Assembly (NCBI GenBank): GCA_963971425.1
Contig: OZ020516.1
Span: forward strand, 20,157,332 to 20,221,331
Origin: Bryoerythrophyllum caledonicum
Lineage: Eukaryota; Streptophyta; Bryopsida; Pottiales; Pottiaceae
Reading direction: 5' to 3'
Length of the DNA: 64,000 bases
The notes beneath the pieces were generated by a model, which saw only the letters and a program-made list of their open reading frames with translations, was not told where the DNA came from and did not search any database. Below are positions 12,522 through 22,770 of the stretch, one piece after another (the stretch's first letter is position 1; every line of letters starts with the position of its first letter). The position numbers and the translations under genes were made by a program.

Positions 12522-14881
12522 CACTATAAGAAACCCGTGTTTTTTGTTATGTCCTTAATCATGTCAGCGTGTTTTTTTGATGTCTTGGAGCTAGCCAGTA
12601 ATGTCCCCGTGAACGTGAGGATGTCCACGCATCAATAATGAACAGTGGAGGTGGGAGGGTCCCGAAACGCGCGTGCGAAATAGGAGACGCGACGATGTCT
12701 CCAACAACGCGCCCGTCTCCGAGGACGTCATCGAGGACATCTTGGGTGACGCAAAACTGCCACGCTGGCAGCGGACAAGCGTTTCATCTGGGGTAAGAAT
12801 GTCGAAGTTACTGTTGTGCAAGGTAGAAAGCAGCCCAACGTTAAAAAAAACAACGAAACGGGCATCGGTCTGCAAGAGGAGAAAAAAAAGGCACGAGCCT
12901 TATAAAACTAGATTTTTTTTTTAAAAAATAAAAAAAATAAAGTATATAAAATTGAAGAATATTCTGATTATATTTATTAACTTTGATCCTCTGAAATTTT
13001 TGATTTGTCTACTTCGTATCAATATGGTTTCCAAAATAAAATTTAATTTTAAATATTAAAAATACAAAATATTAATTAATATTATAATAATATTTTATAA
13101 AAACTGATTATTCTGTAATTAAAGCGGACATATTAAATTCAATATTGTATATTGAAATATTAAATAATATTTATTAATTAATATAATATTAAATTACCAC
13201 TTTTCTACTAAAACCCGAATTATAAGGAATTTAGGGTGATTTTGTAAAGTCCTTGGTGGCTTACCCATGTGGACATATTATATATTTTGTAGTTTACAGC
13301 ACTTCATCTACATGGCAAACACAATTCCATGTCGGACAAGGTGACACGTCATTCTATGTATAGGTCCACGTCACTTGAGACATCCAATTGAATATGTCTC
13401 GAGTAACGTCTACATGTCTTTGAGGACATCCCACAGAGACGTCTCTGAAAACATCAGCAGTGTTTGGCAAAACATTGACATGTCCTGGAAAACATCGACA
13501 TGTCCTGGAAAACATCATCGTGTCTTGCAAAACATAACCATCAAGTAGGATGAATTTTGTCAAATTCATTGGATGAATAGAGGCGGCGAGGGTTAGCTGC
13601 TCGAGGCATAGTTAGGTCATGAGGCAGCTAGGGTTAGCTGCTGCAGCCATAGTTAGGTCATGAGACCTTTAAGTAGAATTTGAGGTTGCACAAAGCTCAC
13701 TTTGGCCTTCATTTCTCCAAGTAGTTAGAGTTTAGAATGTAGAGGTTGGAGTTTTAGAGTGTAGACTGAGTTTACAAGTTAGAATGTTAGAGTTTAGAGT
13801 GTAGAGGTTCGAGTTTTGAGTGTAGAGGAAAGAATTTAGAATATAGAGGTTAGAGTTTTGAGTGTAGAGGTTAGAGTTTAGAGTGTAGAGGTTAGAGGTG
13901 CAGTGTTGGACATGCAATGTGCTGTGAGCGACATATAGACGTGACCATGTTGTAGAAGACGTATGCCGCAGCACTTAGGAAACGGAAGGACGTCTTTTGA
14001 AACATCCCCATGTCTATGGAGACATATTTTAAATTGCATGTATATCATATTACCACATTTGCAAGTAGGCCAGTAAGCATGAATTTGGATGAATGTACAT
14101 GTTACATGTAAGATGAGGTATTCATGTCTTGTACTCATGTCTTGTACAACATACTCATGTCTTGTACAACATATTCATGTCTTGTACAACATCTCTCAAT
14201 GTCCCTCCAAAACACCATCACATACACAGCGTCAGCAATACCATACATCAGGGGATGTCACGTCAGACACGCATAAGTTCTTTGAGACGTCTGCGATGAC
14301 ACCCTCATTGCCGACGACCATGGGTCGGCAACGTATTGGAGGACGCGATCATGTCCATCACCACGTCCTCTAGGGCATGGCGATGTTCAACGAAATCAGC
14401 ATCAAAATCCAGGTAGCGTTGACGTAGACGTCGAGCAGGACATCTCCACGTCAATCCGGGACGTCTTAAAAAACACAGCCATGTTACCAATGACGTCCCC
14501 GCAAACACGAATTTGAAAAAAAAACCACGCAAATCTCTGCTGACGTGGCCTGCCACGTCACTCTTTCCCGGGTCCAGGTCAGACGCCACGTCAGATTCCA
14601 CGTCACCATTGGATTGGATGAAATTTCCGGCCATGTGGCACTGCCCGTCATCGTGCCGCTTAGGTGTCGTCTACGTGGCGCCCAGTTGGCACCATTTCCA
14701 GCCTCCCAAAATCTCCGAAAATCGTCCCTGTCGTAGGGATGTCCTCGCGTTTTTGGTGATGTCCCCACGCGTTATAGCGTGTTACACGCGTTGGTACGTT
14801 AGAGGGATGTAAATTCGGATGTCTACATGTCTCCTGGGACATGATTCAGGACGTGACAAAAAACACGGGTTTCTTATAGTG
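12522..14881. mobile_element. Non-autonomous CACTA (CMC) DNA transposon
   Basis: The ends are CACTATAAGAAACCCGTG and its inverted match finishing CTTATAGTG, about 28 bp of near-perfect terminal inverted repeat. The 3-bp target duplication AGT sits at 12519-12521 and 14882-14884. The uninterrupted site is visible in the next repeat unit near 15360-15380, where the same flanks join around a single AGT. No transposase is encoded in the 2.36 kb. Inside are subterminal short repeats rich in GACATGTC, a run of about 25-bp GTAGAGGTTAGAG-type repeats (13735-13900) and 22-bp CATGTCTTGTACAAC repeats (14110-14190). It is inserted in the intron between exons III and IV of the ParB-methyltransferase-like gene of B. 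Confidence 0.92.
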
Positions 14882-14934
14882 AGTCCATTTAAAAAAACAC
14901 ACGTGCGACGAAGAACAAATGAGCAGGGAGAAGA

Positions 14935-15030
14935 ATCTCGGTTTTTTACGAAAATCTGTGACCCCTGAAAATGGCTTTCGGATCCGAAAGCCATTTTCAG
15001 GGGTCACAGATTTTCGTAAAAAACCGAGAT
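14935..15030. repeat. 96-bp perfect palindrome centred on GGATCC
   Basis: Arms of 48 bp match exactly around the centre at 14982/14983. The stem would include ATCTCGG pairing with CCGAGAT at its base. The same structure recurs in this intron in other copies. Confidence 0.93.
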
Positions 15031-15429
15031 CTCCTCCCAGCTTAAGTGGACCATCGCTCGTGCTCTCTTCAAACCATACAGAATTGCCCAAAGCATGTGC
15101 ACGTGAATCATGCTCACACGAGGCAGCCCCTCCTCATGCAACAAAGACTGCAACGTACACAAGCCTTACCTCTCGGCACTCCCCACCGAACTCACATACC
15201 CCACCCACCCCACTCAGTCTCTCACGCACACCCCACTCACTCCCCTCCCTCTCACCCAGTCCTCACTCTCCCCTCCTCACAGTCTACCTCTCCCAACCCT
15301 TGCTACGTCCTGGATATTGATGGAAAGTACACGAAATGAAATCATGAACAAGAGCTGGAGACCAACAGTCCATGCAAAAAAACACACGCGCGACGAAGAA
15401 CAAATGAGCAGGGAGAAGAATCTCAAAAT

Positions 15430-15505
15430 TATACGAAAATCTGTGACCCCTGAAAATGGCTTTCGGATCCGAAAGCCATTTTCAGGGGTCATAGATTTTC
15501 GTAAA
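15430..15505. repeat. Second GGATCC-centred palindrome of copy B intron
   Basis: Centre at 15467/15468. The inner arms match except for one base (CATAG against CACAG). It lies in the second tandem unit. Confidence 0.88.
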
Positions 15506-17021
15506 AAACCGAGATCTCCTCCCAGCTTAAGTGGACCATCGCTCGCGCTCTCTTCATACCATACAGAATTGCCCAAAGCATGTGCACGTGAATGATGCTC
15601 ACACGAGCCAGCCCCTCCCCATGCAACAAAGACTGCAACGTACACAAGCTTCACCTCTCGGCACTCCCCACCGAACTCACATACCCCACCCACCCCACTC
15701 AGTCTCTCACGCACACCCCACTCACTCCCCTCCCTCTCACCCAGTCCTCACACTCTCCCCTCCTCACAGTCTACCTCTCCCAATCCTTGCTACGTCCTGG
15801 ATACTGATGGAAAGTACAGGAAATGAAATCATGAACAAGAGCTAAAAACCAAAGGATCTTATTGACGTACCTGAAGTGCATCCATTTTCTCCACTTCCGC
15901 CTCGGGTGCCCTCGAACTTCCTCGCTTATTCCCCCCGCTCACAGCCTGTAGTGACAGAGATTCTCACATGATTTAGAAATTCCATCACGAGGATGAACCG
16001 AAGCACTACACAGACATCACGATTAGGGTTCCTCAGACCTCAGTCACCTGTGAAGAACCGAACCCGACAAGCAGAGTCCGATGCCAAAACTATGCTCATG
16101 CTCACACGACTACCCGATTGGAGCTCATCTAAGAAGGTGCGAGGAAGCTCACCCTCTAGTGAATCACGATTCCCGACCTAATTCCCGAGGGCCCTTTGGC
16201 CGGTTTGGCGTTCAATTACCTAGAAATGATGAGCCAAATCCCATAAGGTGGCTCACGGCTAAATTATTCTTGTTCTCGGGAGCTTTATGTCCGGCTCAAA
16301 ACTCATTGACCATAGAGAATCAAGATGGGAAGAGTCGCTCATGTTAGCATTATAACTGGTACAGATTGTTGAAAGCATGATCGGATTGTGACATACCTGA
16401 TTTGTTGGGTCCCACCCTGGTTCCTGGAATTTGACCACGTGGTTTTCAACGCCTCTTCGATGAGCCGTTCCAGCCTTACCGGATGCCTTTGATGAGGATC
16501 CGTTTCCCACCTGTGTGGGTCATGATTGATATCCCAGGCTCCCATACTCTTCACTTGAGTCACTATTCTGGCAGTCAGACTGGCCTTTACTGCCTTCAGA
16601 TCCCTTATCTAATTGCAACGAGGTCTCAGCGGTACTAGATCTTTCATACATTTTCCCAAAGTTATCTTTTAAAGAGTACGCCTCTTCAAAATGCTCAGGA
16701 ATACTAACGACGGTGCAAGACTCCTGAATAATATTCCGTGACGCCAGAATCAGATGAACCTATTGACATTCTTCTATTCAGCCACATGAAATGAAAATCC
16801 CAAAACACTAATCATACCTTGATTCTGGATTGGACGGGCTGCAGTCCCTGGTGGATACTTGCCAAATCCCTAAATCGTTCGCCCGATTCAGATGATTCCA
16901 CTTCCTGGTTCTGAGCAGCCAGCAATGACTGATGTCTGCGCCGATCCTTTCGAGCCCGCGTCTGCTTCGGATTGGAGAAATTGGTACTTCGCTTCTTCCG
17001 GCCACCTATCTTAGTCATCAT

Positions 17022-17704
17022 CTACAAGATAGCCAAACCACTCATCCGCACTCTCATTCAACATCAGAGTCTCCCTATGAATCCAATCAATATAGTGCAA
17101 TATCAGTGATCACTGCAGTGCGGTGATAGAGCTCTTCTTCTACTCTATATTGCTTCCGTTTACACCAGAGACCTACTATTCAATATTAAGCTTTTATCAG
17201 ATATAGTTTTTTACACGCTGTCGCAAAGCCCTACAATAGCTTTCCCATATTAACCTCTGTTCCATCCGTCAAATACGGGGTACAATTTAAATTAAGCATC
17301 TTCATATTTGAAAAATGACGATCCGATAGATCTAAAGTTGTATTAATTTCGTGGCTACAACAAGACAATTAACAATATTGGTAAATGGTAATTCAGCTCA
17401 CGACTTTCATATTCCTAATTTGTTTCTCAGATTAACTTGTGGCATTGTCCACTGAAGCCGCCAACAGTCTGGAAAGGAGTAATCCTCTATAGATTAATGT
17501 ATTTCTCCCGTAATTTCACTCTATCGTAATATATAGATTTCCGCCGTATGTTGCCCTTTATAAGATAATATATTTCCGCTATAATCAAGTCTTTACCAGT
17601 TCAGTATTTGAACGAGGGTGGCAAGCTAGTTCAATCTCTCTTTCGCAATTCAGTTGTCAATGCACCCCACCCTCACTTGACTCCGCTTCTGATAGTCTTT
17701 GTGC
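17022..17704. promoter_or_regulatory. Shared upstream region between divergent genes of element B
   Basis: 683 bp separate the start of the ParB-methyltransferase-like gene (minus) from the transposase ATG (plus). Element E has a closely similar 675-bp region (62884-63558). A TATAAG at 17559-17564 lies about 140 bp before the transposase ATG and is a candidate TATA box, with a similar TATAAG at the matching place in E. No clear box is assigned for the minus-strand gene. Confidence 0.5.
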
Positions 17705-20700
17705 ATGGCGTCTCTTACTTCTCATCAAGGCGGCGTTCCACTTGTCGTGCCCATTGGCGACAATGGCACAGTTTGTATCTCCGAGTCATTGCTATGTGTT
17801 CATTTTGGTTATCGGACTGGCACAGTCCACATTGAACAAGAGGTCTATGATAGCGTAGGTAATCATGAGCAGTCCATTTATCAAGTGAAAGACAGTGACG
17901 CGGTTGGATATTTTTGGAGCTTGTGTCGTGGTTCATTCAAAGTATTTGGTGTTACAGATGTTCAATTCGCTGCTCATACATCAGTAGCCGTCATGACTCC
18001 TCTGGGCGATTTTGGTGATACTGAACTCGTGCCCGGTTTAGGTACTAGGTCTAACCCAAGCGTCCATATTCTTAGCGATACAGAGGAAGATGAACTATCT
18101 GATGTGAACCTTGCTGAGTCAAAGATCCCATGGACCTCGTCTCATAAATTAGCTACTCGTACTAGTACTACCCCAGTTCCATCATATGCTCAAGCGTCTC
18201 CGTCTTATTCTTCAGGGAAGCCCCAGTTTATCCTGGCTCGCGCAACGTCAGAAGCATACTAATTCATGTCCGGCATACCTGTAATAGGAAAGGGTCTAGG
18301 TCTGAGTTGTCTAGAATTGATATCGATAGTTTTGATTTGAAACAGGTTAAATATTTGCCTCCAAAGTATGATGGGGACGTAGTATTTGAACTTCCACCAC
18401 TCCCGGAGGGTATTCCCCCCCAGTACGGAGGGGGCCTAGATGGGATGAGTAAACATCACGATGGTCACACATGGTGCAAGACCATGACTACAAATATCAA
18501 GAACGATTTTGGTCTTACGTACCGGAAATCTGTATGTACGGGGCATCTATAGTGCCCTAACATCACTTGTGATTATAAGTCACGAAACGGTGGGCGCTTG
18601 AATCAAACCGAGTGGAGCGGGTTCGCGTTCATTCCATTTTCAGTGAATGGAGCACCATCCGAGAAATCTACGCTCTCATGTAAGGTTTGCCAAACCCCTC
18701 CAATTTGTCTTGCGCTTTGTGATGCATGTATATACTATGTGACATCTATCGATCCCGATCGGACACGCGCTGCAATTCATTTGGGTCATCATCTTCATCC
18801 TATCTCGAAAGGTGTAGATCAAGATGCCATGGACGTCATGCACAATTGCGTAGCAAAAGAAGTCCAACGTACGCCCAAGGCTACTAATTCAGCAATTGTC
18901 ATGGCTGCGAGTAAGAATTTCCTCTCGGACTACCTGATCCGTCCGCAATCGAACTTGCCCAACCTTGAAGAAGCATCTTTGGATGCTGTCCTTGATCAAT
19001 TCGAGACTCTTTCGTCTCCGAATATACGGAATCTAGTGTCCACGTGCAAGAAGTTCTATAGTGGTGGGAAGGGTATAATGGACAACATCATAGAGCTCAA
19101 AGGAGTCGTCGAAATTCGTGTTCATCCACGAAAACAAGTTTCCCGGCCAATCTCAAGGTAAAGTATTCCTTTTCAAAATGTCTGTCGACCGATGTGGAAG
19201 TGGGGTAGACCTTGTTAGGCGTATGCAACCTGGGAATGACCTTGAAGATTGTTGGATGATGTTTGATCATGTCAAACGAGTCAAGGATTGGACTACCATG
19301 GCATGTCATGTGTACGACAGGAAGTATTGTAAGGTAATGACAATTGCCATGTGCGATATGCAATCCGAGGATGCTCAAGCGCAGGAGTTGTTCTGGGAGA
19401 ATCTAAATGATACAATGAGACAACATGGCCTAGAAGACGTTAACTTCAAAGGCTTCATGGCTGACAGTGCTGGTGCGAATTGGCATGCCATTCGACGAGT
19501 TTATGGCAGCGGTGACAAGGACAAGCCCATGGATAATAGGGAACGCACATGCTTATTTCATTGGACAAAGTGTCTTCAGCGTGCGACCTCTAGAAGTATT
19601 CTTCTAGGCTTCCAAGAGCAACACATTGCCCTACGCAAAATCTGGAAAAATGCGAACACCCATGACGAGGCTGAAGCTCAGTACAATGTCATTCCAGTGT
19701 GGTGGTTGTGCTCTGGTGCCACTACCGAAATCGGACGTCGTGCTCTCGAGGATTGGATGGCATTCTGGCACTTCCGTTATCGACAATGGGGCGGCGCAAT
19801 GCAGCTTGTAAGTGGTCTTCATGCTCCATATAGTTTACATGCGATTAGATTCTTAAAGAGTAATTAGCCTATATCTAATGAGGATTGTTGCGTTTCCTCA
19901 AGATCTCACTCTAGACGAGAGGGTTGACATGCCTCCCTGCAACCTTGCCGAAACAATCCACAACCGTTGGCTCCAACAATCCGGAAACACAATGACGTGT
20001 CTATACGCAGCAACCGTAGACGACCTTATCCGTGCTTTCATGCAGATTACTTCGTATTGAGCATGGTTGTAGGGCGGCGCGTCCGGAAAAGGTCCGGACA
20101 GAGGTACGCTTCGGTTGCAGTCCGCACAACGTTTGGGTGATCCTAAACTCATAGCTGATGTTGTTAGGAACTTCCCCGGAGCTAAGGACTTACTAACCAG
20201 GACATGCGGCTTAGAAGGTGCGGAGGTTTTCGGATCCACAAAGCGCAAGCTTGACATGCCACCCGGGTCGTCCCACAATTAGCACAGGTCTGATACGGTG
20301 AACTATTCAATTCCCCGTGATGGTAAAAGGGTGACTCGGGCTCGCATCGAAGAGGCCCTTGGCGGACACGACTCTGGTGTCCAATATACAACCTCCGTTC
20401 TTGAGACGGACTGTGATCCGTCTAAGTGGCACATTGCTCGGCTCCCCAAAAAGTGTGCTCGAAAATGCCAAGCATTGTAGGCTCACACTGGTGAGCCCTG
20501 CAACACCAAAGTTGCACGTGGAAGTCATGGAACTCCTGCCCCCACCTATTCGGGTATGAAGAAGGATTACAGATCGCCCCGTAATGTTACTGCGGAGTTC
20601 TGGTTTTATCCAGATGATGTAGGCCGCTGTGTAAAGGGGTCGAAGAAAGCATTTGTGATGGACTGGCCATCAGTTCCAATATCGTGGCCTGTGAAACTTG

Positions 20701-21269
20701 GCACTAATTTGACTGTGCATGAGGTTTTAACATTGGAGGAAGCAGGTTTCCAATTGCAACAGCGTGGAGCTCTTTCACCACAAAGACAATTCAACGTGTC
20801 TATGGACATGCCTCTTCCGCATTCTCACTTCCCCATTCCAGCAAATCCCAATTCTCACCACAGCTTTCGGAATGGCTACACAATTCGTAGAACAACAGAT
20901 GCTCCCACAATTGACCAACGCAACAAGTGGTCAAGCGCAGCTCTTATGAATAACTGCTACGTCTCGAATCTGTTTGCCATACCGTATCCGGGATGGGGAT
21001 GCGTTATCACTCTTGACACGGGGAAGGACAAGTCCTATTGCGTCACGTTTACGGACCTCCTAGGATGTTCATGCCCAGATTTTTTGAAGATACAATCCGA
21101 AGCGTTGGGAAAGAAGGGGCAATGGAAGTATTGCAAGCATGTGTATTACATCTTACGTTACCTATGTAAGATGGACTACAAAGAGGACCTGTTCATGCAT
21201 GCTCCAAGCTACAGCTTTAACGAAGTTATGCGCATTCTCGAGCTTGCTAACATCACTAAACGAGCGTGA
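17705..21269 (+). pseudogene. MULE-type transposase with zinc-binding and SWIM domains, copy B
   Basis: Starts M-A-S-L-T-S, identical to the copy in element E. After an N-terminal region of no known family comes a Cys/His region (C-D-Y ... C-x-x-C ... I-H-L-G-H-H-L-H) resembling the WRKY-GCM1 zinc fold that precedes many MULE transposases. The MULE core follows, with G-F-M-A-D-S-A-G-A-N-W and C-L-F-H-W-T-K-C. An intron follows (donor GTAAGT at 19810, acceptor near 19894). The C-terminus has the SWIM pattern C-S-C-P-D-F ... Y-C-K-H-V-Y. Stops and at least two frame changes break it, including a stop before the first zinc ligand near 18550 and one extra base near 19100. It would cut and join the element ends in the nucleus. 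The frame also changes between the N-terminal part and the zinc region at the same place as in copy C, suggesting an unrecognised intron. Confidence 0.85.
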
Positions 21270-22054
21270 GGAAGGCGTTCAAGTCGTCGCAACCCGCAAT
21301 TGATTAATATTTCTTGGCTGCTCAGGTGAAGCATCTTCTATACATGCTCAGTTCATACCCGATTTCATGACTGTAGTTGATGGTCATGAATTCAATTAAT
21401 ATATTATTATATTTTGTTATATTATTCTGAGCAGTAGAATCCCGTATTTAGCGTGATCCACACTTTGAAGGTGATGATTTTATACATAAGTCATTAGAAA
21501 TGGGGACTGCCAATATTGTGGGAATTGTCTTAGCGATTTGTGCAAATGATATGCATGGAACGCAAAGGTGATTTTCATGCATTTCGTAGTTAACAGTTAA
21601 TACCCATGTATTTCGAATGTCTCTCCGACCCAGTACCAGTGAAATATCCACTTAATACCTAGGTGATACCTGTTGTATCTGAAGATCAATATTATCATAA
21701 ATTAGCAAATACTGACCAAAATTGTCTGCTTCGTATCATATTCTACCAGGACGCCTAAACCCCATACCTAAGTAAATATGTGCTTTACATTCTAATATGG
21801 CACTTTACAAATGTAGGACCTTCAGAGAAAAAAATGGTGACATACCTTTAAACTAAAACAGGGAACTCTAAAAGACCGAAATAAAGAAAAAAAACACGCA
21901 ATTTTGCAGTATACCACGGCTATAGGGTATTTTCTAAAATTAGACATTTTTGAAAAATTTGTCATCAAATTTTGATAATCTGCTGAAAAAACCACGAATT
22001 TCACCTTTTTCGCAAAAAAATGACAAAAAAATTCCAAATTTTAGGATTTTTTGT
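21270..22054. other. 3' flank and type-1 subterminal region of element B
   Basis: AT-rich and non-coding. Carries the inverted subterminal motif CCACGGCTATAGG at 21914-21926. The same sequence is found inverted at 23889-24657 in element C and near 35525-35750 in element D, which ties these ends to one family. Confidence 0.6.
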
Positions 22055-22103
22055 GCTCACCGCTCGCCGCTCGCTGCTCACCGCTCACAAGATAGCGTCG
22101 CTG
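22055..22103 (-). repeat. Type-1 terminal inverted repeat, right end of element B
   Basis: Five heptamers (GCTCACC, GCTCGCC, GCTCGCT, GCTCACC, GCTCACA) lead into AGATAGCGTCGCTG. Reverse-complemented it begins CAGCGACGCTATCTTGTG. Confidence 0.9.
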
Positions 22104-22113
22104 GGATTGTACT
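22104..22113. repeat. 10-bp target-site duplication, right copy (element B)
   Basis: GGATTGTACT, identical to 7423-7432. Confidence 0.92.
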
Positions 22114-22201
22114 TGGTCCTTTGAAAATTAATTTGATATTTTTAGAAAATTAGGAAAATTTTGTAATATTGAGGTGTCACATAATTGTTACTATAACATC
22201 A

Positions 22202-22770
22202 CTAGGGTTGGTACCCGTCGTCCGACAGGGAGAGCGGAGGGTGGTGTGTTAAATTTACGTTTGTATGTTTTGTATTTTAAAATCTATAAGCTCAAACCGA
22301 ATCTAAATCGAATCAAGTACATTCCCCATTGTCATCAACTGACCGGGGCAATCCCAAGTTAAATAAACATATGTAAATGCAAAAATAAAATTTACCCATT
22401 ATATATGCATTATGTACTATATATACCTACTATTCACTTTAAATATCCATTATTTATTTCATATACATGTTATTGTCTTTAGATAACTATCATTTATTTT
22501 ATGTACCTGATGTAGTATATTGTGTAGTTTCAATATGTTGGAAATTATGGTTTTATTTTTCTATCTTTGATACATAATACAATTTTAAAACTCAATAAGC
22601 CAAATTTGAATAAAAGGGCACTATAAAGGATTCCTCCAAAGGGCACATATGGAGGATTCTTTCAAAGTTCACATTCAATTCAAAAGGCACATTTGATTAA
22701 AATGGCAATTCCAAAGGTCACGTGACTAGGAGCGGCGGACGGACAGACTGTCGCTTATTATATATAGAGA
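22202..22770 (-). mobile_element. Non-autonomous Helitron
   Basis: On the minus strand the element begins TCTCTATATATAATAAG after an A (22770) and ends in CTAG before a T (22202). A short hairpin (CCCTGTCGGACGACGGG) sits about 8 bases before the CTAG. These are the classical Helitron 5' TC, 3' hairpin plus CTRR, and A/T insertion hallmarks. There is no coding capacity in 569 bp. Confidence 0.65.

Larger units (their letters stand above)
14882..15850. repeat. Tandem repeat (about 480 bp) with palindromes, intron III of copy B
   Basis: Two units (about 14885-15371 and 15372-15850) are near identical. Each holds a GGATCC-centred palindrome followed by a C/T-rich stretch of CCCAC and CTCTC runs. 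The reading frames across it come from the repeat and are not supported as coding. Confidence 0.85.
8198..17021 (-). pseudogene. ParB-domain / N4-N6 methyltransferase-like fusion gene, copy B (ten exons)
   Basis: Exons on the minus strand: I 16818-17021, II 16397-16759, III 15871-15945, IV 11513-12132, V 11218-11419, VI 10906-11115, VII 10593-10811, VIII 8889-10506, IX 8587-8803, X 8198-8489. All have GT donors and AG acceptors and sum to 4,020 bp, 1,339 codons plus stop in one frame. Exon I starts M-M-T-K and is rich in Lys/Arg (likely nuclear localisation). The ParB-like domain lies near residues 260-410, with H-G-N-H-R-H-M-A-W; the first residue is Asp in copies A and E. A Glu/Lys/Ala coiled coil lies near 805-850, a motif-IV-like F-D-I-P-E near 975, and D-L-T-T-S-T-G-A-S, like the SAM-binding motif I, near 1165. 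The order IV then I is that of beta-class N4/N6 methyltransferases. Three stops interrupt the model (about 16520 TGA, 11974 TAG, and a TGA in exon IX). It is transcribed away from the transposase. Enzyme activity is doubtful because D-P-P-Y is not conserved. Confidence 0.85.
7433..22103 (+). mobile_element. Element B: complete 14.7-kb MULE with transposase and ParB-methyltransferase-like gene
   Basis: The element is 14,671 bp with inverted termini (type 2 at 7433, type 1 at 22103) and a perfect 10-bp target duplication on both sides. Mutator-like elements typically make 8-11 bp duplications. It carries two divergent genes: the ParB-methyltransferase-like gene on the minus strand (17021 down to 8198) and the MULE transposase on the plus strand (17705-21269), separated by a 683-bp shared upstream region. 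The copy is structurally whole, but both genes have stops. A CACTA element has inserted at 12522-14881, so the element was about 12.3 kb before that. Subterminal CCTATRGCCGTGG motifs lie at 7536-7548 and, inverted, at 21914-21926. Confidence 0.92.

Noticed and set aside
12522-14881. Protein-coding gene in the CACTA element (several open frames of 60-145 codons)
   Set aside because: Frames follow repeat composition, overlap on both strands and match no transposase.
14919-15845. Open frames rich in Pro, Ser, His and Thr
   Set aside because: They lie in an intron tandem repeat with a palindrome; both units have similar frames on both strands, as expected of C-rich repeats.
8198-17021. Integrated phage, plasmid or giant-virus segment because of the ParB and methylase likeness
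   Set aside because: The gene has nine spliceosomal introns, is bounded by transposon ends with target duplications, and no capsid, packaging or replication genes are near.
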